From Jaltomata sinuosa (lineage: Eukaryota > Streptophyta > Magnoliopsida > Solanales > Solanaceae): 64,000 nt of DNA. Where the stretch lies: NCBI GenBank assembly GCA_003996215.1, contig QJPP01000031.1, positions 186,001 to 250,000 on the forward strand. Direction: 5' to 3'. Position numbers and translations under genes: made by a program. Numbering within the stretch: position 1 is the first letter of the stretch; each line of letters starts with the position of its first letter. Positions 13,101 through 25,100 of the stretch are shown piece after piece. The notes beneath the pieces are model-generated. The model was not told the DNA's origin. It searched no databases and saw only the letters and a list, made by a program, of their open reading frames with translations.

Positions 13101-16100
13101 TAACCGCCAACTTAGCCTCTCTCCTAGCTATCTTGTACTCCTCCCTATTCTTTCGCTTCTCCTCCTCATCCTTACTTTCAACCAACTTCGCGTACGCCCT
13201 TTTTTTTGCCTCCACCTTCCCTTTTACTTCTCCATTCCACCACCAATCCCCTCGATGCTTGTCAGAGCGGCCTCTCGAGACACCTAAGACCTCACTAGCT
13301 GTCTCCCTTATGCAGCTGGAAGTCGCCTCCCACATACTATCCGCATCCCCTTTGCTATCCCACGCCCTCGAAGTCATCAATTTCTCCCCTATTTCTAGGG
13401 CACTACCCATAGTCAAGCTACCCCATTTAATTCTCGGCCGATCATCCACCCTCTTCTTCCTTCTCTCCTGCCTAATCTCCAAGTCCATCACCAAGAGCTT
13501 ATGCTGGGTCGACAGGTTCTCACTCGGTATTACCTTGCAGTCTTTACACAGAGAAAAAGAGAAGAAGTTACCTGGTCTGAACTCGGAAGAAGCCGCAAAT
13601 GTCGCCAGCAGCAGTAGAGAGAAACCCTAGAAGTTTAACAAATTTTCCTTTTTTTTAAAATGTAAAATACCAAAATAGACCTTTTAAATGTCTGTCACCA
13701 TAAAGCGCCCGCTTCGGCCGCCTCGCGCTTCGCTGCGCCTCGTCGCCTCAGCCCTAGAAGCGGCCGCTTAGTGAGTCTGCCTGCGCATCACAGCAGCGAC
13801 TCAACAAAGGGGCGCCTCGCCTCGCTTCGCCGCTTTAAGCGGTGAAGCGCCTGCCTCCCAGAACACTGGTAGAACATGCCCAATCTGCATCTGTAAAGCT
13901 TTCAATGCCCTTATGTTGACTCTCTTTGAAAAACACCTTTCCCTGGTGTATTTTTCAGATATCTTAGAATCTTGTAGACCGCTTCTTGGTGCTCTTTGTT
14001 CGGAAAGTGCATAAATTGACTGACTAAGCTTAAAGCCAAAAGCTATATTTGGTCGGGTGTGTGACAAGTAGATCAACTTCCCCACTAGTCTCTGATATTG
14101 ACTTTGGTCAGCTGAATTTCCTTCTTTGTTTCGGAATTTTATATGCAGATCAATAGGTGTTTCAGTTGGACGACAACCACTCATCCTTGTCTCCTTTAGA
14201 AGATCTAGTACATACTTCCTTTGTGACACGACAATGCCTTCTTTTGATCTCGCTACTTCCATGCCAAGAAAGTATTTCAACTGACCCAAATCTTTGATTT
14301 CAAACTCCGAGGCCAACTGTTTTTTTAAATACTCCATTTCGGACAAGTCATTCCTGTAAGAATGATATCATCGACATACACTATTGGGATAGTTGTCTTT
14401 CCCTCAAGAAAATGTCGAATGAACATGGTATGATCTGCATGTCCTTGAGTACCCTTGTTCTTTTACAAACTGAGTAAACCTCTCAAGCCAAGCTCTTGGA
14501 GATTGTTTGAGCCCGTAGAGAGATTTCTTTAGCTTGCACACTCTAGTTCCATAACTTTCTTCAAAGCTCGGAGTAGGATCCATGTAGACTTTTTCTTCGA
14601 GTTCTCCGTTCAAGAATGCATTCTTCACGGCTAGTTGTTGAAGGGGCCAATCAAGGTTGGCAGCAATGGTCAGAAGAACCCTGATTGAATTCAACTTGGC
14701 AACTGGAGCGATGTCTCAAGATAGTCAATCCCGTAGGTCTGGGTGAACCCTTGTGCTACCAAACGTGCCTTATACCTTTCTAGGGACCCATCTGATTTAA
14801 ATTTGATGTTGAATACCCACTTGCAGCCCACTGTTTTCTTTTCACGTGGTAGTTCCACTATTTCTCAGGTTTCATTTCTCTCAAGAGCGTTGATCTCCTC
14901 TAGAATTGCTTCCTTCACTTCGGGAACGTTCAAAGCATCCTGCACATTTCTCGGTATCTCCATTCCAGATAATTGAGAAAGAAAAGCTATATAGGAAGGG
15001 GAAAAGTTTCTATATGACACAAAATTTGACATGGGATGGTTGGTGACTTTTCTTACCCTTTTACGTCTGGATATTGGAAGATCAATGTCTAAAGGAACAA
15101 GGGGTAAATGAGAATTAGGTTCTGGAGAATTACCTTGTATATCAGTGAGATCTTGCGGGGTGGACATTTGATTCTGATGAGAGTCCTCAATCTCTGTTTC
15201 TTGATTCTAGTTTCTTCTCATGTAAACTTATAATTCCTTTGTTTGTTCCCCGTCCATGCCATTAATTGTATCATGAAAAGGCTCTATTGTCTCAGTTTCC
15301 TTATTTTCACTATTTAAGTTGGGATCTCTTACCTTATCGAGGTTGTTATTACCAAAAGTACTATTTCCCGTATCTATCATAAAACTTGGATCTTTTTGTT
15401 TCTCACAAGTGAGGTCATTATCCCTCGAATCTTCACTATGTTTCTCCCCTGAAGATGAGATTCAAAAAAGGTGACATCCATTGTGACAATAACTTTCCTA
15501 GTATTTGGGTCATAACACTTGTATCCCTTTTGACTAGGGGCGTAGCCAACAAAAACACATTTTTTAGCACGTGGATCGAGTTTACTCCTATTATGATCAT
15601 GAACATGAACAAACACACTAGAACCAAAGACTCCCAATGATAGATTAGTGGTCAATCTAGAAGTAGGGAAGTATGTCTTGAACATACTGAAAGGGGTTTT
15701 AAAACCTAGACCACGGGAAGGCATCCTATTAATAAGATAGGTGGATGTCAAAAGAGCTTCTCCACATATGTAGAGGTACAAATATATAGTAGAGAAAAGT
15801 AAACAAACTAGCAATGATCTTGATTCTAGGAGATTTGAGAATCAAGGGATGATCTAATTTCCTAAACTACATAAGAGCATATCAGATATGATTTTATCAG
15901 ATCAATTTTGATCCTACAAAATCATACCTGATCATTATTAGATATTCACAAATCAACAAGTATGGTTGAGTTCCAAAAAAGGTAACATCAACCGACATAG
16001 GTACCGCTACCGCTGGAGGTCAGTTGAGTAGCATTGATATCTCTTATGTACCCTCCGGTAACCTAGAAACAAATACTTAAGAACATGAGGAGCTAACTTG

Positions 16101-19100
16101 CCTTTTCCTAGAGTAACGTTATGGACAAAGCACGTGCTTCCAAAGATACGAGGTGGAAGAGAGAACAAAGGTAAGTGGAGGAACTGAATAGAATGTGGCA
16201 CTTGATCCTGGATAGCTGAGGAAGGCAAAGGATTAATAAGATAAGAGGATGTAAGAACTGCATCCCCCAAACACGCAATGGAACATGAGATTGTATGAGT
16301 AGGATGCGAGCAATCTCAATGAGATGCTTATTCTTCCTCCCAACTATCCCATCTTGTTGAGATGTGTATGGAGAAGATGTTTGATGAATAATCCCATGAA
16401 AATTCATAAACTGCTGAAATTAAGAAGATAAATATTATGGTGCATATCACTAAGAAATGCAAAGCCCCAAATTGATTTTAGATTTCAGCATGGGAAGTCT
16501 GAAAAATGGAAAACTCAGATTGATTTTTCATAAAAATATCCAAGTGCCTCGAATAATCATCAATAAAACAGACAAAGTAGCATAAAGTCATGGTAGAACT
16601 GATCTGACTAGGACCCCAAACATTTAAATGAACTAAAGTGAAAGGGAATTTGCCTGATAATCTGGACGTCGAGGGAAAGGGGAACGAATATGCTTAACGA
16701 GTTGACATGACTCACACTCAAAGTTGGACAAGACAAACCAGGTACAATTTTCTGAAGCTTTGAGATACTAGGATATCCTAACCGCCTACCAGCAATAGGA
16801 CAAGTTGTGGGCAATTTAGGACAGATAAGGTAATAATGTTCATGCAATTCACATCCGGTACTAATCAACCGCCATGTACTGCATTCCTGTGTGACAACAG
16901 AGCTATTGAAGAATGTCACTAAACAATTAAGTGTTTGGGATAGGCTAATAGAAATTGAAAGTACAACCAGGAACATAAAGAACCGAATTCAAAGTTAAGA
17001 AAGGAAGTGGACTAGCTTGACGTATTTCGGTAGCCATTGTTTGCAGATAAATAGTAAAGAAAAGAGATTTACTACCAGAAATGTGATCGAAAGCACCATA
17101 ATTGATGACCCAAAGACTGATGGAAGAAGATTGACACTGTTACCGGTCTGAACAACAGAAGCTCTCTCAGAGGATGTCTACTTACATATCTTGTGCCGAA
17201 GGAACTCAATATAATCAGGTACAGAAACCATCCGACCATTCAAAGTACTGGATCAAATTTCCTCAGAGATATGCGAGAAAATCAACATAAGTAATCAAGA
17301 GCAAGTAACCCAGGAACTGCTGATTTTAACGGACAGAAAAGGGGGGGAATTTTAAAGCTGTATCTGGTGAACCATACGCTTCAGTTGAACCCCTAAGTGC
17401 AAGGTACAGGTATCGCCAGAGAAGCTAGATTGATTGAAACAGTGACTTGGTTGCCCGAATTCGCATAAAATACCTGGGGTGGACTCCAAAAAGATAGGCG
17501 ATCCCAAGGACCAAATCTGAAGTCCGGAAAGTGCCGAAAGAGGGAAATATGCCGGAAAAGACGATTGAAGTCGCCAAAGTAGGGTTCCGGTGGTCTGGAA
17601 CTGCAAAACATTATATTGGTGGTATTGGTATGATTGGCCGAACCCCAGGGAGAAGAGATCTGCTTCAAAGGGTGGCTGGAATAGGCATCATGCGCCTGGC
17701 ACGTGTGTCTGATGCGTCGCCTGAGCCTATACTGCTACTGGGGCGTGGTGGGTCCGATATGGACTTGGCTGGTCGGGGTTTGCTCGCCAGAATATCCTGG
17801 ACCTAGTGGTGGTGCTGAATTTTGCACAGCACTCACAAAGATAAAGAAGTGACCTGACAGTAGCCGGAGGACAAATTTGACAGTGGTAAATGCATAGTGA
17901 CGACACTCTCTTTGTGACATTGCTGGTAAATGCGCAGCGAGCAATTGCCATGAACTCTGATACCATGTGAAAGAATAAGAAAGGAAGAAAGCATCGAAAG
18001 AAAAACTTGGTTTTTTCCCTTCAATACAATGGGTATTTTAATAGCAACCTCTACATATCCTAAAACAAAAGACGAATCAATAATTTCCTAATAACAAGAA
18101 ATGATTTCCTGATAATCCTAACTGATTTACATAATTTATACACAATTTTTACACCTTCACACGCTGGCCATGGCCTCAATTTTGCGTCGTGAGATGCACC
18201 CATTCTTTTTGCCATTACAAGAGCATGAGAAAGAAATAAAGACGTATCAAAGGCTTCCATAGCAATAACATTTGGACATAATCTATCTACATGAAGTTGA
18301 TGAAAAGTGGAAGTCAAGGGGGGAAAAGGACAGCACAAAAAAATGAGGCGCACAGTTCATTATCATTAGACTAAACTAGTTTGGCAAACTAATTATGTGA
18401 CCATTTCCCAACTAGGAAGTATAATGAATTTGCTATATTTAACACTGACGGCTATTATCACAGAGAAATGATATCTTATAGGTGATAGTTATCTGTTAGT
18501 ATTGTTACTTAATGAAAGCAGTTCAAACCATGGGGGAATAGAAGAGAGAAAGAAACAAAAAGATATAGAGAAGCTCACTTTTCTTCAACCAGCTTAGGAA
18601 GAACTCTGTCCCGGTAGTACGGGATGGAGGACCATGCCTTGATCCTGAAGTTGTACACATTGGTCATATTGTCATCAAACCGTTCCATAATAAGACCAGG
18701 AACCTTGTCCACCACCCTTACATCATTTTCTAGGGTTTTAACAAAAAAATCTTCATCATAAATATCGCTGAATTTGCTGTACATACAAAATAAAACAGTT
18801 TAATATTGGTAACGAAAAGGAACAGGCGTGATCCCCTCCCCCCCTCCCCACAAAGAAGGCTAAAACATTCTAGGGATAATTTCAAAGAGCTACCTTCAGG
18901 TTTCATTTCGTAACACTGACATCCTTTGTGGTTTATGATATTACGCGTACCTCCCTTATTTTAAATTTTTATAAAACAATTCTTTTAACATATTTATGAT
19001 TATTGCTAAAAAAATTACTATATGACAACTTTACCCTTTTAATATTATATTCTTCTAATTAATTAATATTATCAAAATATCTTAGTTAGCAAATTCTTTA

Positions 19101-22100
19101 AGAAATTCTCGTCTATACATTTACCAACTTATTCATGGGTGGTTTCATATTTTCCGGCAATAACCAAAATGATTTGATCATCCCTCAATTCTTATTCTTT
19201 AGAAAGCACATTGTAAGAAGCGACAAAAAACAATATGATCAATAAAAGACAATGGGTTTTTCTTTTTTTCCTGACAAGTATAATTAAGAAGACAATGGGT
19301 TTTTCTAAATTGAAAGAACCAACAGAAGATTAAAAGATTAGGCCATATAAATCACATACAATTGAACTTGGGGTCATAACACCTACATGGAACAACCATG
19401 AGAAACCTAAATATCCGTTAATAGTTAGCAACTGGCTTTGCATCACCCGGTTGACAAGGGCCAAGAGACCTCAGATCCTTATCCAGTATAGTCTTGTGTA
19501 ACGCTCTGGGACAAACACTATACAAATGCTTTGCCTCAGCCAGTTCTTTTGCGAGGTCGCTTTGAAGGTTGTCTTCAGATCATCATTGGCTTCCAGTCAA
19601 CCACTGTTAACGATTTGCCTAGCCATAATAAATTAAGAGAGTTAATTTTGTATTCTTAAAGAATTTTTTAACTAAGATATTTTGATAATATAAATTAACT
19701 AGAAGAGAATAATATTAAAAGGGTAAAGTGGTCATATTGTATTTTATTTTATTTTTTGATGAAGTAAGTAGTATTATAAATGGCATCAAGAAGATGCATA
19801 TAGCAAAATAGTTACAAAAGAGTGAGATTGTAAGCTCTGTTACAAAGAGACCTATGCAAAGGATAAAGAGCTAATAAAGTCCAACAACTTCAAATGAGAA
19901 TCTTCAGGGGGATAGAGCCTTCAGGCAGTGGTTTGGAGTTAATATACCATCAAACATCTTCTATTCCCCTCATTCCAAACACACCAAAAAATACAAATAG
20001 GAATCACTTTTCATATTTGTCTGATGGATTTATCAACTTTCCATGAAATCCAACTAATGTAGGCATCCTTGATGCTATCAGGCATGACCCAACTAAAGCC
20101 AAAGATTGTAATGAACATGCTCCAAATATCAGCAGTCACTGTGCAATGTAGGAGGAGATGTCGGTTGGTCTCAAAGTTTTGTTGACACATAAAACATCCA
20201 TTGACGGTGATCATTCCTTCTACTGAGATTGTTTTGAGTCAAACAGGCCTCGTGCAATGCTATCCAGCTGAAACATAACACCTTGGGGGTGCTTTAATTT
20301 TCCAGTTAAGTTTCCATGGCGAAGTGTCCATTTCATTTTGAGCGCACAAAGTTGTATATCCTGCCTTCACTGCATATTGCCCATCTGACTTTCCTTCCCA
20401 TCTGATTTTGTCTTGCATCTTGCTCATTTAATGTGCAACTCTCCAATCTAGCAAGCATGTTAAATAAGTCTTCCAGTTTCCAGACTTGGAAGTGTCTTCT
20501 AAAGATTGGAGCCCAAGTGTTGTTGTCTCTGTTCTGGGAGATGGATGAATTTGGGTTGCTTGATATTGAGTAGAGAGTTGGATATTCATACTGGAGAGTG
20601 GTGTTACTAATCCATCTGCCTTTCCAGACTTAACATGTAAACCATAACCGGCTTGGTATTTGCAACTAAGTTGCTCGGACTCTCCAAAAATGTTGCCGCA
20701 CCCGTGTCGGATCCTCCAAAAATGCAGTACTTTTGAAAGATCCGACACACATCCGATGACATTTTTGAAGAGTCCGAGCAACATAGATTTGCAATGCTGG
20801 TTGTATTCTTCCCAGAGTGTAGCAATATACTTCCAAGGGTCAACCCCTAATGGTGTTCTGGAGACTTTTGTGCACCAGTGTGACTGAATTCCATGTTTTG
20901 CAGGGACCACCTTTTTCCATAATGCTTGATCTTCCCTATTGAACCTCCATATGCAGACATCTAGTTTGGACAGCCAAGTTCTTGATGCCTAAACCACACA
21001 GGTGTTTAGGGAGTGTGACTTTTGGCCACTTGGAATTTGTGCGACACTTGTTCCCTTCCCATAGGAAGTTCCTTCTAATTTTGTCTAGCTGTAGTTGTAT
21101 CTCACTTGACATAGGGTAGAGGGACATGTAGTATGTGGGGATGTTGTCTAGGAACTGTTTATGAGTGTAAGTCTGCCTCTTAAAGAAAGGTATTGCATCT
21201 GACATGAAGCCAACTTCTTCTCAAATTTCTCTATGATTCCTCCCCATACTTCCATAGCTTTATATTTTCCCCTCAAAGGTAAGCCCAAATATGTTGGGGG
21301 CAGTGTTCCAGTGGTGCAACATAGAATGTCAGCCAGATTTTGGACATTATTCACAGGATAGATGATACTCTTTAGCATATTGATATGTAGCCCTGATAAG
21401 ATTTCAAACATTAGCAAAGTTAGATTTAAGTGGGGTACCTGTGACTCTTCAGCTCCACAGAAGATGAGTGCACCTGGACTTCTGTCTCCATGTGATCTCC
21501 TCAGATTTTTTGGTAATTGCTGAAGTTCCAGTTTGAGGTCCATGGACTTTGTGATTTCAGAAGGGGCTAATGACGTAACTTGTGCATTTTGTTCAACCAA
21601 CATAAGCTCCCTCAAGTCTCTGTTTCTTTGTGTTTCAATTTTCCCATACACCTCCTTATTCCATGTAGTGATATCCTTCTTAAGGCATCTCAATTTTTGG
21701 ATCAAAATAAAATCAGGAGTGCCATTAATTGAATAGCTTTGCCACCACTCTTTCACCTTGTCTAGAAACCCTTCATTCTGGAGCCACATATTCTCAAACT
21801 TAAAAGTATGATGTATTTGTTTCTGAAACTCCATTTTCCAATATTAGTAGTTTGTGATCTGAGAACACCCTCGCATCACAGATTGCTTGATTTCCCTGAA
21901 ACTGTCATTCCACTCTGGAGAGATCAAGAAACTTGTTCACCCCTGGACCAGGTGTAGAAGGCTATAAGGCCCTCTAAAGTGGGAAGTCAACTAGTCTCAA
22001 GTCTTGAATGATATCTGAAAAGCCCCTCATTGCTCTGGATCTGTGTATGCAGTTTAGTCTCTCGCTTTCAAATCTGCAAACGTTGAAATCTCCTCCAACA

Positions 22101-25100
22101 ACCACTGCTCAAACCATAATCCCCTCACAGCGGCCAATTTGTGCCAGAGCTCCTCTTTCTGAATTTGCGTGAGGTCCATATACCCCCGAAAACCACCACC
22201 TCAAATTCTCATGCAAGCTTACAAAGAGACATAATAAAGAGTATGATCCTTATTGTATCCCTGTACAGCCCCAATGTCTTTTATCTCATATATTATTATT
22301 CCACCTCTTGTGCCATAAGCTTTTAGTTCTGCCCAGTCAAGTCATATATTTCCCCAAATTTCTTTTACCGGTCTTGGTGTCCATTTCTCAATTTTCGTTT
22401 CTTGAAGACAAACTACATCTGTTTTCCGCTTCTGTATTAAAGATTTCAGAGTTCCCTTTTTTTCCTTTCATTCAACCCCCTCAAGTTCCAACTTAGATTT
22501 TTAGTTTCATTCTGAGAAAGCTCTATGGTGCCTGCCCCTCAATAGCCTTTCCCCCCTTCATAATTGACCAGACTCTTCAAGTTGTCAATTTCCTTTTCTA
22601 ATTTTGATTTGCCCGTTTTCCCTGTAGAGCGAGATGTTCTTCTCACTTTTAGCTGAAGTTGTCGCTTTTGTTCCATTCGTAGGACCTTATCCAAAGTTCA
22701 TGTTCAAAACCCTTAACATTGACTCCAAAGGCCTTGCATGCCTTCCCCATAGCCAATTTGGTCCATTTTGATATGTCGATGACTGATGGAGTACGAATGA
22801 TCTGAAAAGAAGAGCCCACCATATGACAAGGCAGATCTAGAGAATTGTACTGGGAGGGATGAGAAAATTCAATGCCGGAGCTGCTCACAATTGACCTTTC
22901 TGGGGTCGGAATTAGCTTTTTGATCAGAGAGAGGAGCTTTGCTGGTGGTTCTGCTTCATTGTCTGCCTCAAGGAAATTTCAGAAAGCGCCGCTTGGAGAT
23001 CGACTTGAGGGATATCTAAGGAGAAGGGCATTTGGGCTTGTATAATAGCCTTTGCTCTAGGATAAGGTAAAGGCCCCTTATATCTCCAGTACATAGCAAC
23101 TTTAGTAACCCCCTTTGTAGGTTTCTTTTTGTTGGGCTTTTGAATTGAGCCTTTCTGATAATAAAAATTATACAACCTTTGGCTCAATTCATTAGCTGCC
23201 AAAAGCCTTTTAGGTTTGAATTTGAATTAAAGTTCCCTTTGATAGCCTCCCCTCCTACGCTAGTGCCACATGGCTGTCATCTGACACCACTGAGTTGTGC
23301 AGTGTCGAGATATAGGGTCCCTTTATCATCCCTGTAAGTTTTGGTACCAAAATTGTACATTTTATTCATCTATAGAACTACAAATATATAGTACAGAGAA
23401 ACAAACAAAAAAGAATCAGATCCCTTGATTCTAGGAGATTTGAGAATCAAGGGATGATCTTATTTGATCTAATTACCTAAACTATCTAATAGCATATCAT
23501 ATCTGATTTTTATCATATCAACTAAGATCCTACAAGATCAAATCTGATTATAGTTAGATATCCTCAAATCAACACTCCCCCTCAAGTTGGCATGTAAATA
23601 TCTGTCATGCCTAACTTGCTTACAAGAATTTCAAATTTTGGTTTGAACAAGCCTTTTGTGAAAATATCCGCAATTTGCTGATTTGTTGGGACAAAAGGCA
23701 TGCACACACTTCCGTCTTCAATATTCTCTTTTATGAAGTGCCTATCCACTTCAACATGCTTTGTTCTATCTGTTGAACTGGATTAACTTCATTGGTAAAC
23801 CAAATGGTTTTTTCAGTTCTTCCATCATCTTCTTGAGCCAAATCATATCACAGATCCCATGGGCCATATCGGTATTCATCTTCAGCACTGCTACAGGCTA
23901 CAACATTCTGCTTTTTACTTCTCCAAGTCACGAGATTTCCCCAGATAAATGTACAATATCCAGACGTTGACCTCCTGTCAATAGTAGAACCTGCCCAGTC
24001 TGCATTTGTAAAGCTTTCAATGCCCCTATGTTGACCCTTTTTGAAAAACAGTCCTTTCCCTAGTGAACTTTTCAGATATCTTAGGATCCTGTAGACCGCT
24101 TCTTGGTGCTCTTCCTTTGGAGAGTGCATAAATTGACTGACCAAGCATACAGCAAAAGCTATATCAGGTCGAGTATGTGACAAGTAGATCAACTTCCCCA
24201 CTAGTCTCTGATATTGACTTTGATCAACTGAATTTCCTTCTTTGTTTCCGAATTTTATATTCGGATCAATAGGTGTTTCAGATGGACGACAACCACTCAT
24301 CCCTGTCTCTTTTAGAAGATCTAGTACATACTTCCTTTGTGACACCATAATGCCTTCTTTTGATCTTGCTACTTCCATGCCAAGAAAATATTTCAACTGG
24401 CCCAAATCTTTGATCTCAAACTCCGAAGCCAACTGTTTTTTTAAATTCTTCATTTCAGACAAGTAGACAAGTCATCTCCTGTAAGTATGATATAATCGAC
24501 ATACACTATCAGGATAGTTGTCTTTCCCTCAAGAGAATGTCGAATGAACATGGTATGATCTGCTTGTCCTTGAGTGTACCCTTGTTTTTTCACAAACTAA
24601 GTAAACCTCGCAAACCAAGCTCTTGGAGATTGTTTGAGCCCGTAGAGAGATTTCTTTAGCTTGCACACTCTAGTTCCATACCTTTCTTCAAAACCCGGAG
24701 GAGGATCCATGTAGACTTCTTCTTCGAGTTTTCCGTTCAAGAATGCATTCTTCACGTCTAGTTGTTGGAGGGGCCAATCAAGGTTGGCAGCAATGGTCAG
24801 AAGAACCCTTATTGAATTCAACTTGGCAACTGGAGCGAATGTCTCAAGATAGTCAATCCCGTAGGTCTGAGTGAACCCTTGTGCTACCAAACGTGCCTTA
24901 TACCTCTCTAGGGACCCATCTGATTTCAATTTGATGGTGAATACCCACTTGCAGCCCACTGTTTTCTTTCCATGTGGTAGTTCCACCATTTCCCAAGTTT
25001 CATTTCTCTCAAGAGCGTTCATCTCCTCTAGAACTGCCTCCTTCCACTCGGAAACATTCAGAGCATCATGCACATTTCTCGGTATCTCCATTCCAGATAA

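Larger units (their letters stand above)
7946..13868 (-). mobile_element. hAT DNA transposon with an RTE LINE inside
   Basis: 5923 bp with inverted termini CAGTGTTCTGGG at both ends and perfect 8-bp target duplications GTAGAACA (7938-7945 and 13869-13876). Copia-A carries the unoccupied version of this site near 23984. It encodes a BED zinc finger, a DUF659/RNase H-like transposase core and a hAT dimerisation domain, in the order expected on the minus strand. Both subterminal regions are dense in GAAGCG/CGCTTC repeats. Without the LINE it would be about 3.37 kb. Confidence 0.95.
7259..15958 (-). mobile_element. copia-A' retrotransposon, internally deleted, split by a hAT
   Basis: Same family as the complete copia-A at 23333-28281. 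The left LTR is 7259-7491 and the right LTR remnant about 15765-15958. Exact 5-bp target duplications AGTAT occur at 7254-7258 and 15959-15963. The PBS, gag, protease and first half of integrase (about 2.2 kb relative to copia-A) are deleted, with internal sequence joined directly to LTR sequence near 15764. RT and RNase H are split by the hAT at 7946-13868. The host sequence is copia-B. Confidence 0.92.
6760..18161 (-). mobile_element. copia-B, old copia element split by copia-A'
   Basis: Host element of the intron 5 nest, readable at 15964-18161 (5' half) and about 6760-7258 (3' remainder). It has a right LTR (17966-18161), an iMet-type primer site, a decayed gag region and integrase relics (SPYTSQQDGIVGRKNKHLIE, AVLTSSYLIN). 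The sequence on either side of copia-A' joins in the same order as the uninterrupted relative at 35094-36480, which acts as an empty site. The RT/RNase H part and the left LTR are missing. Confidence 0.75.

Noticed and set aside
11394..13630. Long plus-strand ORFs opposite the RTE LINE (for example 11540-12115 and 13016-13630)
   Set aside because: Antisense shadows of the GC-rich RT coding sequence; the minus-strand frames carry the recognisable RT motifs.
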